Below are positions 45,066 to 54,774 of a stretch of 64,000 nucleotides of DNA, piece by piece. This DNA comes from Pseudomonas sp. ACM7 (GTDB lineage Bacteria; Pseudomonadota; Gammaproteobacteria; Pseudomonadales; Pseudomonadaceae): assembly GCF_004136015.1 (NCBI RefSeq), contig NZ_CP024866.1:5828923-5892922 (forward strand). The letters run 5' to 3'. Positions within the stretch are counted from its first letter, which is position 1. Each line of letters starts with the position of its first letter. Below the pieces are notes generated by a model. The model worked only from the letters and a program-made list of their open reading frames with translations, had not been told where the DNA came from and made no database searches. Made by a program: the position numbers and the translations under genes.

Positions 45066-48029
45066 TTAAAACTGCCAATTGAGGCTGAGGCCTACTCCAT
45101 GGCTTTTCTCGCGGCTGGCCAGTTGGCCCGTGTAATCGAGGTTCAAGCGGATGTCCCGGCTCAGGGCGAGGCTGGCATGGGCGCCCAGCAGCGCCGCATC
45201 ACGCACCATTGGCGAACTCTCCACGGAAAATGCTGTGCTGCCGCCGGCAAACGCCAGATGCTCTTCAGAATCGGTATGGCTCAGGTTGTGCTGCCAGCCG
45301 AGGCTGCCGCTCAGGTCCAGTTTCTGCTGGCCGGAGAGGTTCACGGTTTTCAATGCGCGCACGCCCAACGTGCTGAGCACCGCGTCACGCGTGTCACCAC
45401 TGCTTTTCAGTGCGGCGGCGTCACCTTTCTCGGTGAAACCTTCGGTGTCGAGGTGCACGTAAGCCAGATTCGCGAAAGGTTCGAGCGCCAGCGCTTGCAG
45501 GTTCAGGCGATACGCCGCTTCACCAAACACTTGGGTGGTCCCGGCATCGACCTTGGCTTTCTGTTTGGCGCTGACGTCGCCGTATTGCAGGTCACGTTTG
45601 ACGTCGGCGCGATGCCAGCTGTAGGCACCGCCGGCACTCAGACGCCAGGCACCTGACTCGCGGCCGGCATAAGCACCCAGGTGATAGCTGTCGACCTTGG
45701 CCGATGAGCGAGTGCCAGAACCCATGCTCACCGAGCTGTCGCTATAGCCGGTGACCAGACCGATCCGGGTTTGCTCATCGAACGCTCCGTCGACACCGGC
45801 GAGCAAGCCGCCAATCGAGGTGGTGTAACCGGCGGTGTCATGGCGTTCATCAGTCTTGCCCCAGGCGCCCAGCGCCTTGATCCAGCCATTGCTTTGAGTG
45901 CCTTGGGCGTCAATCAGTCGCTCGCCGACAGCATCACGCAGGTAGCGGCTGTCGTTAATCAGTACCGATCCCAGCGCCGGATAGATTTCCCCCGACAACT
46001 GCTGAAACGCCTGTTGGGCGGACGTCGCGGTGGGCGACAGCAGCAGGCTTTCGTAAACCGGATTGCCCGCCCCTAGCCCTTCCACGGCGGAGGCTACGGC
46101 GCGCTGGTTCGGCGTTTGGCCAACGCTGGCGAAGGTCGTGTCGTTGCGCTCGACACTCAGTTGAATGCCGGTGGCGGCGTAATCGAGGTTGCCGCCGATG
46201 AACAGATAGTTGGGCAGCACCTCGCCGAACTGACCTTGAACGCCGCCGGCCGCTTGCAGGATGTTGTACTGATGACCGAGCAGGCTTTGCACTTGTTGAG
46301 TGCTGAGCAAGGTCGGGCTATTTTCCAGTGACAGGCTGACGGTCGCGCCGCTGACCATGGCCGTGCCGCCCGCGACGATCCGGTCGCTATCGGTCGGCGA
46401 TAGCTCCACCGCGTAAGTCGAGCCCGGCGCAAACGTGACGTCGCCGATGACCTGCAAGGTGCCAATGGAATTGCCGGGCGCAACCGTAGCGCCGCGGTTG
46501 GCGGTCAGTGAGCCGACGCGTCCCGACCCACCCAGCGTGCCGCTGTCATTGACGGTCACTTGCGATGCCAGCAAACCGTTGACCGACAGCAGACCGCCAT
46601 TCACCGTGGTCGGCCCGCGATAAGTGCTGTTGCCGGTCAGCATCAGGCGTCCGCCACCGGATTTGATCAGGCTGCCTTCGTAGACCCGAGTGGAGGCGGC
46701 GAGATCGCGTGCCGAGCCCACCGCATAGTCGGTCTGATCCTGCTGGCTGGCACCGACAGGTACACCGTTCTCCCAACCTTTGGTCTTCAGTGTCTGTTGC
46801 CAGGCACTGTGTTCCGCCGCGTCTTCACTCTGACGCTGGATCAGCGCCTTGTCGGTGATGTCGTTGCTCCAGACATCGCTCTGCCCTGCCCCCAGATTGG
46901 CATCGAAACGTCCGAGCAATTGCCCCGGCCCGTGCATCGCCCGTTCGAGGTTGGCGACGCCCCAGCCGACGCGGGTATTGGGCGCTTCGGTGATCGAACC
47001 GTCGAGTTGGGTGGCGGTGGTCAGCAGGGTTTCCAGCGCCTGCTGGTTGTTCATGTACGGATAGCGTTCCATCACCAGCGCCAAGGCACCGGTGGCATGC
47101 GGCGCGGACATGGAGGTGCCGGACTTGATCGCATAGCCTGCGCCGGGAATGGTGCTGTCGATCTTTGCGCCGGGGGTGGTGATGCACCAATACTTGGCGA
47201 TCCCGCACTGGTTGTATTTCTGCTGGTTGCCTTGATCCAGCCCCGACACCGCCAGCCAGTGGCCTTCCAGGTCCGGCTCAAAATAAGGCAAAGCTGAGCG
47301 CACGCTGGCGTTGGGGTAACCGCTGTTACCGGCGCTGAACACGTTGATCACGCCGCGCCTGGAAACGTCCGCCGCCTCATCGAGCCAGGTGCCTTTGTTC
47401 CAGTGCTGGGCGTAGGCCGCATGCAGATCGTCGAGGGTCCGATAGCTGACGTCCGGCGGTTGGCTGCCCCAGCTGTTGTTGATTGCTCGCACACCGGCAT
47501 CCGCCAACGCGTTATAGACCGCTTTGAAGTAGCGTGGATCAGGGTTGGGGCCGAACAGGAAGCTGTCGTTCTTGTTGGTGTTGCCGACGTAGACCTGCGC
47601 GTTGTAGGCCACGCCGTGCATGCCGGTGCCATCGCGCGAGGCACCGATAGTGCCGGCGACGTGCGTGCCGTGGGAGTCGTTGTTGGCGTTGAGTGTGCCG
47701 TCGACATTGAACCGGGAGCCGTCAACGTAACTGCCGCTGGCGGTCACCGCGTGGTAACGGTCGGTGGCGAATTCGGGATGGGCAGCATCGAAGCCTGAAT
47801 CGAGCTCGCCGATTTTCACGCCTTTGCCAGTGATGCCGGCGGCGTAGGCTTGATCGGCTTGCATGCGGGCGAGTCCCCAGTCGCGCTGGAACTCCGCCGA
47901 GCGCCAACTGGCGGCATCGCCGGGCACGCCGGCTTCCAGGTAAGCGGCTTGCGCCGAGCCAGGCATTGCTGACACCAGGAGTAATAGCGTGCCGACCGAC
48001 ATCGGCTTGATCTGTACGTCCGTGTTCAT
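45066..48029 (-). CDS. Subtilisin-like autotransporter serine protease (PrtB/PspB-like)
   Basis: The 987-residue paralogue of the adjacent protease has a signal peptide ending PGSAQA. S8 catalytic motifs are Asp in VKIGELDSGFDAAHPEF, His in DSHGTHVAGTIGAS and Ser in SGTSMSAPHATGALAL. The same beta-helix linker (NSTYRGPTTVNGGLLSVNG) and an autotransporter barrel ending LSLNWQF follow. The barrel and linker of the two paralogues are nearly interchangeable, while the protease domains have diverged more, pointing to duplication followed by specialisation. It lies between aprF and the other protease, flanked by REP doublets on both sides. Confidence 0.92.
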   Translation of the reverse strand: MNTDVQIKPMSVGTLLLLVSAMPGSAQAAYLEAGVPGDAASWRSAEFQRDWGLARMQADQAYAAGITGKGVKIGELDSGFDAAHPEFATDRYHAVTASGSYVDGSRFNVDGTLNANNDSHGTHVAGTIGASRDGTGMHGVAYNAQVYVGNTNKNDSFLFGPNPDPRYFKAVYNALADAGVRAINNSWGSQPPDVSYRTLDDLHAAYAQHWNKGTWLDEAADVSRRGVINVFSAGNSGYPNASVRSALPYFEPDLEGHWLAVSGLDQGNQQKYNQCGIAKYWCITTPGAKIDSTIPGAGYAIKSGTSMSAPHATGALALVMERYPYMNNQQALETLLTTATQLDGSITEAPNTRVGWGVANLERAMHGPGQLLGRFDANLGAGQSDVWSNDITDKALIQRQSEDAAEHSAWQQTLKTKGWENGVPVGASQQDQTDYAVGSARDLAASTRVYEGSLIKSGGGRLMLTGNSTYRGPTTVNGGLLSVNGLLASQVTVNDSGTLGGSGRVGSLTANRGATVAPGNSIGTLQVIGDVTFAPGSTYAVELSPTDSDRIVAGGTAMVSGATVSLSLENSPTLLSTQQVQSLLGHQYNILQAAGGVQGQFGEVLPNYLFIGGNLDYAATGIQLSVERNDTTFASVGQTPNQRAVASAVEGLGAGNPVYESLLLSPTATSAQQAFQQLSGEIYPALGSVLINDSRYLRDAVGERLIDAQGTQSNGWIKALGAWGKTDERHDTAGYTTSIGGLLAGVDGAFDEQTRIGLVTGYSDSSVSMGSGTRSSAKVDSYHLGAYAGRESGAWRLSAGGAYSWHRADVKRDLQYGDVSAKQKAKVDAGTTQVFGEAAYRLNLQALALEPFANLAYVHLDTEGFTEKGDAAALKSSGDTRDAVLSTLGVRALKTVNLSGQQKLDLSGSLGWQHNLSHTDSEEHLAFAGGSTAFSVESSPMVRDAALLGAHASLALSRDIRLNLDYTGQLASREKSHGVGLSLNWQF

Positions 48030-48053
48030 GACTTCTCGCTTTTTTTGTTTTTT

Positions 48054-48152
48054 GTAGGAGCTGTCGAGTGAAACGAGGCTGCGATCTTTTAACGTTCTTG
48101 AAAGCGTTGAAGATCAAAAGATCGCAGCCTCGTTTCACTCGACAGCTCCTAC
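48054..48152. repeat. REP doublet (REPIN), GTAGGAGCTG family
   Basis: A perfect 37-bp inverted repeat (48054-48090 and 48116-48152) includes a variant middle AGTGAAACGAGG not seen in the other copies of this window. It lies between aprF and the second autotransporter gene and could partly isolate the secretion genes from the downstream proteases. Confidence 0.93.
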
Positions 48153-48162
48153 AGGGGGGCAT

Positions 48163-49527
48163 CTATTGGGTTCTCGGGCCTTGGCCGAACGCCTCGTCAA
48201 CCTTGGCCAAATCCTGCTCATTCAATGTCCCGGCGTAGTAATGCAACTTGGTCCAGGCCATCAAGTAGTCGTAGCGTGCCTGTGCCAGATCGCGGCGGGT
48301 GGTAAATAGTTGTTGTTCGGCGTTCAGCGCATCGAGGTTGACGCGCTCACCGCCCAAGATGCTTTGCTTGGTCGAAACCACCAGCGCTTCGGCAGACTTC
48401 AGGGCTTTCTGATAAGCCCGCAACTTGTTCACGCCCGACAGGCAGGCGCTGAACTGCCGACGCAGCTCGATCAGGGTTTCCCGGGTCTTGCCATCCAGTT
48501 CGTACTCGGCCTGCTCCATGGTGCGGCTGGCCTGACGGGTCGATGCAGAAACCCCGCCGCCGGCGTACAGCGGCACGTTGACTTCGATGCCGATGGTGTT
48601 GGTGTCGTAACGCTGGTTGTAGGTGTTGCCGCTTTCCGACTCGTTCTGGCGCACCGAGGCGTAGGCACTGACTTTGGGCAGGTGCCCGGCGCGGTTGCGT
48701 TCGACTTCATAACGCGCGACTTCCACGGCATGACGCTGCGAAGCCAGATTCGGGTTGTTGGCCACGGCCATCTCGTGCCAGGTGTCGTAATTGGCCGGCT
48801 GCAGGGTGAACGTCTGGAAACTCTGATCCAGCGGCGCCAAATCCCCGATGTCGATCGCCGGCACGCCAATCAGCGCGCCCAGCTCTCGTAACGACGCGTC
48901 CTGCTCATCACGGGCTTCGATTTCCTCGGCCGTGGCCAGTTCATAGCGGGACTCGGCCTCAAGGATGTCGGTGCGCGTGCCCTCGCCCTGTCGGAACATG
49001 TGTTCGTTCTGCTGGAACTGTTGCTCGAAAGCCTTTTTCTTGGCCTGCGCGATGTCGATCTGATCCTGAGCGAACAGCGCGTGGGTGTAATTCTCCAGCA
49101 CCCGAACCAGCAATTCCTGGCTCTTGCCGCGAAAGGCTTCGTCGGCAAACAGCGATTGCGCCACGCCTTTGCGGTACGACGCGTAAGCCTCGTAGTCGAG
49201 CAGCGGTTGTTGCAGGGTCAGGGTCGAGCCGTAACTGCTGTAGTTGCGGTCATCGGTCCGGTTCTGCCCGCGCTCATTGAGGGCGGTGGCCTTGGAGGAG
49301 TTGCGCCCCTTGTTGTAGTTGTAACCGATCCTGGGCAACAGCCCGGCGCGGCCGATGGCGCGGTTTTCAAGGCCTGCATCGCGTTCCTTGATGGCGCCGA
49401 GAAACACCGGATCATTGCGCAATGCTTGTTCGTAGATGTCGAACGGTCCCATCGCCAGCACACTGTTGCAGGTCAGCAACGCCAGGGTCGCGGCGAGCAT
49501 GGAAAGCTTATTCATACAGCGGAACAT
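48163..49527 (-). CDS. aprF: Type I secretion outer-membrane protein AprF (TolC family)
   Basis: The 454-residue product has a signal peptide (MLAATLALLTCNSVLA) and two copies of the outer-membrane efflux pattern with long coiled-coil helices (for example IDIAQAKKKAFEQQFQQNEH and TRQASRTMEQAEYELDGKTR). It forms the trimeric channel for export of AprX and the lipases. GAGG lies 7 bases before ATG 49527, and the aprE stop is 2 bases upstream, so translation is coupled. An internal ATG at 49515 gives a more typical signal peptide and is possible. Confidence 0.93.
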   Translation of the reverse strand: MFRCMNKLSMLAATLALLTCNSVLAMGPFDIYEQALRNDPVFLGAIKERDAGLENRAIGRAGLLPRIGYNYNKGRNSSKATALNERGQNRTDDRNYSSYGSTLTLQQPLLDYEAYASYRKGVAQSLFADEAFRGKSQELLVRVLENYTHALFAQDQIDIAQAKKKAFEQQFQQNEHMFRQGEGTRTDILEAESRYELATAEEIEARDEQDASLRELGALIGVPAIDIGDLAPLDQSFQTFTLQPANYDTWHEMAVANNPNLASQRHAVEVARYEVERNRAGHLPKVSAYASVRQNESESGNTYNQRYDTNTIGIEVNVPLYAGGGVSASTRQASRTMEQAEYELDGKTRETLIELRRQFSACLSGVNKLRAYQKALKSAEALVVSTKQSILGGERVNLDALNAEQQLFTTRRDLAQARYDYLMAWTKLHYYAGTLNEQDLAKVDEAFGQGPRTQ

Positions 49528-49529
49528 CC

Positions 49530-50864
49530 TTATTCCTCAGTCAACGCGGAACCTGCCCGGTCGAGCAGCGGCTTGAACAAATAGTTGAGGAGTGAACGTT
49601 CACCGGTGCGCACGAACATTTCCGCCGGCATGCCAGGCTTGATCACCAGACCATTGAGTTTTTCCATGGCCTGATCGCTGACGCTGCTGCGCAGCACGTA
49701 ATACGGCGCACCGGTTTTCTCGTCGATCATCTGGTCGGCGGAGATCAGGCTGACTTCGCCGGGCACGCGCGGCGTACGGCTCTGGTTGAATGCAGTGAAC
49801 AAGATGTCCACCGGCAAGTGCGTGCCGACCTTGTCGACCAGGTTGACCGGCAGGTGCCCTTCCACCTCCAGACTCGTCCCCTGAGGCACGATCTCCAGCA
49901 AGGTTTCGCCCTGACGCACCACTGCGCCCACGGTGTGAACCCCGAGGTTGACCGCAATGCCATCGGCCGTGGCGATGATCTCGCTGTGTTGCAGATCGAA
50001 CCCGGCGGAGGTCAGTTGCTCTTCCAGCGTCACGCTTTTCAATTGCGCATCGGCCAGTTGGGTGCGGACCTCTTTCTGGTATTCCTCGATGTGCTGCTGC
50101 AGTTTCAACCGCGATTCGAGGATGCCCTGCTCCACACGGCCGCTGTCGCCGGTGTTTTCTGCCAATTGTTGTTGAACTTGCGACAGCTGACGCTGGTACT
50201 CCATCAACCGATTGCGCGGGATGTAGCCGTTATCCGCCAGGGGCTGAAGGTTGCTCAGCTGTTGTTGCAGAGAGCTGGCCTGGGCAGTCAAGTCCGTGCG
50301 GGCGCGGCGCATGCCAGCCAGTTGCGCGCTGGCGCCTTCGATGCTGGCGCGCAAGGCAGCCTGCTCGCGGGAAAACGCTTCACGGCGGCTGCTGAACAAC
50401 TGCCGTTGACCTTCCAGCACCAAGGCCAGACGCGGGTCAGGATTGTTGCTCAGTTCAGCGGGGAAACTCACTTGCTTGAGGTTGTCCCGTTCACTCTGCC
50501 ACCGCGCCAGACTGGCCCAGGCCATGCGGTATTGCGCTTGCAGCGATTGCACGTCAGCGGCGACTTGCGTCTGGTCGAGCTGGAACAATGGCTGGCCCTG
50601 CTTCACCACTTGGCCCTCGCGCACCAGAATCTGGCTGACCACGCCACTGCTCATCGATTGCACGGCTTTGCGCTTGCCCGACACCACGACCGTGCCTTGC
50701 ACGGGAATGCCTTGGTCAAGAGGCGCGAGACTGGCCCAGGTGAAGAAAGTGCCGGCGCCGACGATCGCCAGAATCCAGCCCATGCGGGCGAAGAAACGCG
50801 CGTCGCGCTCAGGGCGTTCTGCGATGTAGTCGTGTTCCATGGTGGCTTCGCTGATGTTGCTCAT
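49530..50864 (-). CDS. aprE: Type I secretion membrane-fusion protein AprE (HlyD family)
   Basis: The 444-residue product has a short cytoplasmic N-terminus, one membrane helix (GWILAIVGAGTFFTWASLAP, about 28-48), then a lipoyl-like half (GTVVVSGKRKAVQSMSSGVV). A long coiled coil (about 150-290) and a C-terminal beta domain (LPVNLVDKVGTHLPVDILF) follow. It bridges the inner-membrane ABC exporter and the TolC-like channel. Its start overlaps the aprD stop by four bases. Confidence 0.94.
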   Translation of the reverse strand: MSNISEATMEHDYIAERPERDARFFARMGWILAIVGAGTFFTWASLAPLDQGIPVQGTVVVSGKRKAVQSMSSGVVSQILVREGQVVKQGQPLFQLDQTQVAADVQSLQAQYRMAWASLARWQSERDNLKQVSFPAELSNNPDPRLALVLEGQRQLFSSRREAFSREQAALRASIEGASAQLAGMRRARTDLTAQASSLQQQLSNLQPLADNGYIPRNRLMEYQRQLSQVQQQLAENTGDSGRVEQGILESRLKLQQHIEEYQKEVRTQLADAQLKSVTLEEQLTSAGFDLQHSEIIATADGIAVNLGVHTVGAVVRQGETLLEIVPQGTSLEVEGHLPVNLVDKVGTHLPVDILFTAFNQSRTPRVPGEVSLISADQMIDEKTGAPYYVLRSSVSDQAMEKLNGLVIKPGMPAEMFVRTGERSLLNYLFKPLLDRAGSALTEE

Positions 50865-52636
50865 ACACCCGAATTCCTTGTCGAAGGCTGATACTGCCGG
50901 CTCATGCTGAGCCCGCCCGGTGCTTGCGCGGCTTTTCCCCGTTGCTGTTCCTGGGCGCCGGAAAGCGCTTTCAGCACCTCCTGGCTCGGACCGAAGGCTT
51001 GCAAGCGTCCTTCGTTGAGCACCAGCAACTTGTCGGCCTGGGCCAGCGCCGAGGAGCGATGGGTGACCAGAATCACGCTGGTGCCTTGGGCTTTCATTTG
51101 CGCAATGGCGCTGGCCAATGCTGCTTCGCCCACGGTGTCGAGGTTGGAATTCGGTTCGTCCAGCACCACCAGGCGCGGGTTGCCATACAGGGCGCGGGCC
51201 AGTGCCACACGCTGCTTCTGCCCCCCGGACAAGCCGCTGCCGTCCTCGCCGAGCACGGTGTCGTAGCCTTGCGGCATGCGCAGAATCAGTTCGTGAACGC
51301 CGGCCTGCTGCGCGGCTGCAACGACTTTTTGCGGGTCCGCCTCGCTGAACCGGGCGATGTTTTCGGCGATGCTGCCGCTGAACAGCTCGATGTCCTGTGG
51401 CAGATAACCGATGTAGGGGCCAAGATCGTCGCGGTTCCAGCGATGAATGTCCGCGCCGTCGAGCCGCACCGTACCGCCCAGCGTCGGCCAGACGCCAACG
51501 AGCACCCGGGCCAATGTCGATTTGCCGGAACCGGACGCCCCGAGCACGCCCAGCACTTCCCCGGCACCGAGGCTGAAATTGACCAAATGCAGCGTGGCCG
51601 CCCGTTGCCCCGGCGGCGCGGCGCTGATCTGTTCGAAGGTGATCTGGCCTTTCGGTGCCGGCAGCGCCATGGCCTCGTCACTCGGTGGAAAGGCTTGCAG
51701 CAACGAATCAAGACGACGGTAAGCGAGCTTGGCGCCGCTCCACTGTTTCCACACGGCGATCAACTGATCGATGGGGCTCAGGACCCGACCCATCAGGATG
51801 GAACCGGCGATCATCATCCCGGCGGTCATGTCGCCCTTAATCACCAGCAATGCACCCAGCCCCAGCACCAGCGATTGCAGGCACAGGCGCAGGGTTTTGC
51901 TCAGAGAGCTGATGACTGCACCGGTGTCGCTGGCCTGGTTCTGCAGGCCGAGGAAACGTGAATGGACCTGGAACCAGCGTTTACGCAATGCCCCGAGCAT
52001 GCCCATGGCCTGAATGGTTTCGGCGTTGTGCAGGTGACTGGTGGCCAGTTGGCTGGATTTCTGGGAATACCCTGCGGCTTCACCCAAGGGCTTTTTGGTC
52101 ATTGTCTCGTTGAGGCAAGCAAGGCCAATCAGCACCACCGCGCCCACCGTCGCAAACACGCCGAGCCAGACATTGAACAGGTAGATCACGAACAGGTAGA
52201 CCGGAAACCACGGCGCATCGAAGAAGGCAAACAGCGCAGGACCGGTGACGAATTGGCGAATTTGCGTCAGGTCCCCCAAGGCTTGCCCGGCGTTGCCCTC
52301 GCCCCGAAACAGGTTGCGCTCGAATGCGGCCTGATAGACCCGAAGATTGAAGCGGCGCTCCAGTTGGCTGCCGATGCGGATAACGATGAAGCTACGCACG
52401 ATCTCAAGCAAACCGATGAAGGCAAAGAACCCGACCACCATCAACGACAGCATCGCCAAGGTGGTTTCATTTTGCGAAGACAGCACGCGGTCGTAGACCT
52501 GGAGCATGTAAATCGACGGGACCAGCATCAGCACGTTAATTAACGCAGTAAAACAACCGACGCTGATCAGGATGCTCTTGTAGTCGCCCAGCGCTTTGAA
52601 TAATGGTGCGGTGGCCGGGCTCTTTGCCATCTTCAT
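50861..52636 (-). CDS. aprD: Type I secretion ABC exporter AprD
   Basis: The 591-residue product has an N-terminal six-helix membrane domain (about 20-310) and an ATPase domain with Walker A GASGSGKST, signature LSGGQKQR and Walker B LVVLDEPNSNLD. It recognises the C-terminal signals of serralysins and family I.3 lipases and drives their export. There is no peptidase C39 domain. AGGAAT precedes the ATG. A 187-base gap to aprI contains possible -35/-10 boxes (TTGTAA, 16 bases, TATATC on the minus strand), so aprDEF may have its own promoter. Confidence 0.95.
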   Translation of the reverse strand: MKMAKSPATAPLFKALGDYKSILISVGCFTALINVLMLVPSIYMLQVYDRVLSSQNETTLAMLSLMVVGFFAFIGLLEIVRSFIVIRIGSQLERRFNLRVYQAAFERNLFRGEGNAGQALGDLTQIRQFVTGPALFAFFDAPWFPVYLFVIYLFNVWLGVFATVGAVVLIGLACLNETMTKKPLGEAAGYSQKSSQLATSHLHNAETIQAMGMLGALRKRWFQVHSRFLGLQNQASDTGAVISSLSKTLRLCLQSLVLGLGALLVIKGDMTAGMMIAGSILMGRVLSPIDQLIAVWKQWSGAKLAYRRLDSLLQAFPPSDEAMALPAPKGQITFEQISAAPPGQRAATLHLVNFSLGAGEVLGVLGASGSGKSTLARVLVGVWPTLGGTVRLDGADIHRWNRDDLGPYIGYLPQDIELFSGSIAENIARFSEADPQKVVAAAQQAGVHELILRMPQGYDTVLGEDGSGLSGGQKQRVALARALYGNPRLVVLDEPNSNLDTVGEAALASAIAQMKAQGTSVILVTHRSSALAQADKLLVLNEGRLQAFGPSQEVLKALSGAQEQQRGKAAQAPGGLSMSRQYQPSTRNSGV

Positions 52637-52823
52637 GGGTTATTCCTGAGGTGTTATTCCTCGCCCTATCTGGCGAAGTTTCCATTAACTGTCCGCGCAG
52701 GGACGGATATAGGCTTTGCAGTAGCGCTTACAAACTAATAACAACTTTTCGTGGGCGGCAGAGCGCCTCCACTAGTTGTGTCGCGCTTATGTCGGCAATG
52801 ACGAGCGCTATATTCAAATCGTG

Positions 52824-53249
52824 TTATTGCACCTGACGCACAAGTGTTATGACCAGATCGGATTTCAATGTGGCTTTATACGATCCGTTGCGTTGGCGGC
52901 TGAGAAATAGAATCTTTGAGCCTTCTTTGCCGGTGATCGCCAGGCCATCCGGCTCAGGGAACCAGCCAATCGCAGATTCGCCGTCCAGCCAGGCGCTGAG
53001 ACAATCGGCGCCCTCACCCAGCGTCTGTTTCGGTTGAAAGTCGATGACGCAGGCGTTGGACGGTTTGTCCTGCAACGCCTGGGACTCTGGCGAGTCATCT
53101 TTGGCGATCAGGGTCGCCTGCCATTTGCCGGCCAGTTCCGAGGGGTCTGCTAATTTCAGGCTGCTTGCCATGGCTAAATCTCCAAAAAACATCATGAACG
53201 TCGCCAATAGCCACGCGGTTGCTCTGTAAGTGAAGCCGTTATCGATCAT
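52824..53249 (-). CDS. aprI: Alkaline protease inhibitor AprI (Inh)
   Basis: The 141-residue periplasmic protein has a signal peptide ending GDLAMA, then a lipocalin-like eight-strand barrel: LADPSELAGKWQATLI, CVIDF and a second Cys in GADCLSAW, forming the family disulfide. The mature N-terminus SSLKLADPSEL is the part that inserts into the protease active site in known Inh complexes. It protects the periplasm from serralysin. The ATG at 53249 is preferred to a TTG at 53270. It lies 67 bases after aprX. Confidence 0.9.
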   Translation of the reverse strand: MIDNGFTYRATAWLLATFMMFFGDLAMASSLKLADPSELAGKWQATLIAKDDSPESQALQDKPSNACVIDFQPKQTLGEGADCLSAWLDGESAIGWFPEPDGLAITGKEGSKILFLSRQRNGSYKATLKSDLVITLVRQVQ

Positions 53250-53316
53250 AAGGCGCTTTACTCCGATCAAGGTGCAGAGAGCAGCGCGTCTGCGCCGCCC
53301 TCCTTTTCACCTCACA

Positions 53317-54774
53317 TTACGCAGCGATGTCGGAGTAAGCCGCCTGACCCACGGTGCTGACCAGGAAATCAGCCACGCCATGCCCGGAGAAGTCCACCGA
53401 CAACAGGCTGTTGCCACCCGAAGAGGTCAACACCGCATCGCCTGCCGCACCGGTGAACGAGTTCACGAAATGCAGGCCTGCGCCGTTGGTGATACCGGTC
53501 AGGTCGATCTTGTCCAGGCCGCTGACAAAATCGAGGATCTGGTCGACAGCACCGGGTTTGGAATCGCTGCTGGCCGCGAACACGAAGGTATCCGAACCGG
53601 CGCCACCCCACAGTTTGTCCGCACCGCCCGCGCCGAAGAGGATGTCGTTGCCGGCACCGCCCTTCAGTTCGTTGGACACGCTGTTGCCGATCAGCAGGTC
53701 GTTACCCGAACCGCCGATAGCGTTCTCGACGGTGACGCCCTTGGCGATGGACACGTTACCCACCAGGCCGCCAACGTCGGAGAACGAGGCCTCATTGAGG
53801 TTGATTTTCTGGTTCTGGGTGAAACCGGAGAAGTCCAGGGTGTCCTTGCCGCCCGCATCCCATACCGAAAACACAACCTTGTCCGACGACGAAGTCGCGC
53901 TCAGGAAGTCGCGCCCGGCGTTGGAGTTGAAGCCGTAAGTGGTGTCACCGGTACGGGTGGTGGTGTTGGCGCCGTAGAGCTTTTGGATGGCCGCGATATC
54001 GTCCATCAGCGGACCGGACGAATAGGCTTCGACGCCGCCCTTGCTGAAGTTCTGGCTGGTATTGCTTTCACTCCAGTAGCTCATGACGCTGTAACCGCGG
54101 GTGTCTTGCCCGTAGGACGCGTCGTTGTAGGTCGGAGCGCCCTCGCCGGCGTTGTAGTCGCCAGGATGGGCCAGGCCCAGGGTGTGACCGATTTCGTGGG
54201 TCAGGGTTTGCTGGCCGTAATTGTTCAGGTCCGGCGTTTTGTTTGGCGTGTAGCTGCTGTTGGTCAGGTACCAGGAAGTACCGTCGTAACCCGCACCCGT
54301 GCCAGGCAGATAGGCGAAGGCCGCTGCACCATCCTGACCGCCGCTGTAGTTGCCGAAGGTCATGTGACCGTCGCCGCCCGTGGCCTTGTCGGTGAACGTG
54401 ACATTGGCCACATCGGCCCAGGATTGCATGGCAAGCACAGCCTGGCCTTTCTGCTGAGCGCTGAACTGGCTGAACCCGGTAATCCCGTGCTTGTTCATGG
54501 TGCTCGACGACGCCGAGGTCAGGAACGTGTAGGTGAGTTCGATTTTGCCGCTGCCGTCCTTGTCTTGGTAGGCAGCGCCATCGCGCAGCAACTGGGTAGC
54601 TGCCTGGTCGACGGAGAAGGAGGGTTTGCCATTGACCGTAAGGTTACCGCCCCGATCATACTGATGGCTGAAGCTATTGATCTGGTTGAACGCAGAACTG
54701 GATGCAGCCAATGCTTGCAGTGGCTGGAACGCCTGTTCGGCGGTATCAATAGCGTTGTCTTTTACTTTCGACAT
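53317..54774 (-). CDS. aprX: Serralysin-family metalloprotease AprX (alkaline protease)
   Basis: The 485-residue secreted zinc protease has the metzincin motif [11 protein letters not shown] (His193, Glu194, His197, His203) and Met-turn SVMSYW. RTX repeats [20 protein letters not shown] and [10 protein letters not shown] lie at about 345-385. The short acidic C-terminal tail (ending AAYSDIAA) carries the AprDEF signal. There is a short propeptide and no Sec signal. The start at 54774 follows AAGGAAG. In milk-spoilage P. fluorescens this gene heads the aprX-aprI-aprDEF-prtAB-lipA locus, and the order here is the same. Confidence 0.95.
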   Translation of the reverse strand: MSKVKDNAIDTAEQAFQPLQALAASSSAFNQINSFSHQYDRGGNLTVNGKPSFSVDQAATQLLRDGAAYQDKDGSGKIELTYTFLTSASSSTMNKHGITGFSQFSAQQKGQAVLAMQSWADVANVTFTDKATGGDGHMTFGNYSGGQDGAAAFAYLPGTGAGYDGTSWYLTNSSYTPNKTPDLNNYGQQTLTHEIGHTLGLAHPGDYNAGEGAPTYNDASYGQDTRGYSVMSYWSESNTSQNFSKGGVEAYSSGPLMDDIAAIQKLYGANTTTRTGDTTYGFNSNAGRDFLSATSSSDKVVFSVWDAGGKDTLDFSGFTQNQKINLNEASFSDVGGLVGNVSIAKGVTVENAIGGSGNDLLIGNSVSNELKGGAGNDILFGAGGADKLWGGAGSDTFVFAASSDSKPGAVDQILDFVSGLDKIDLTGITNGAGLHFVNSFTGAAGDAVLTSSGGNSLLSVDFSGHGVADFLVSTVGQAAYSDIAA

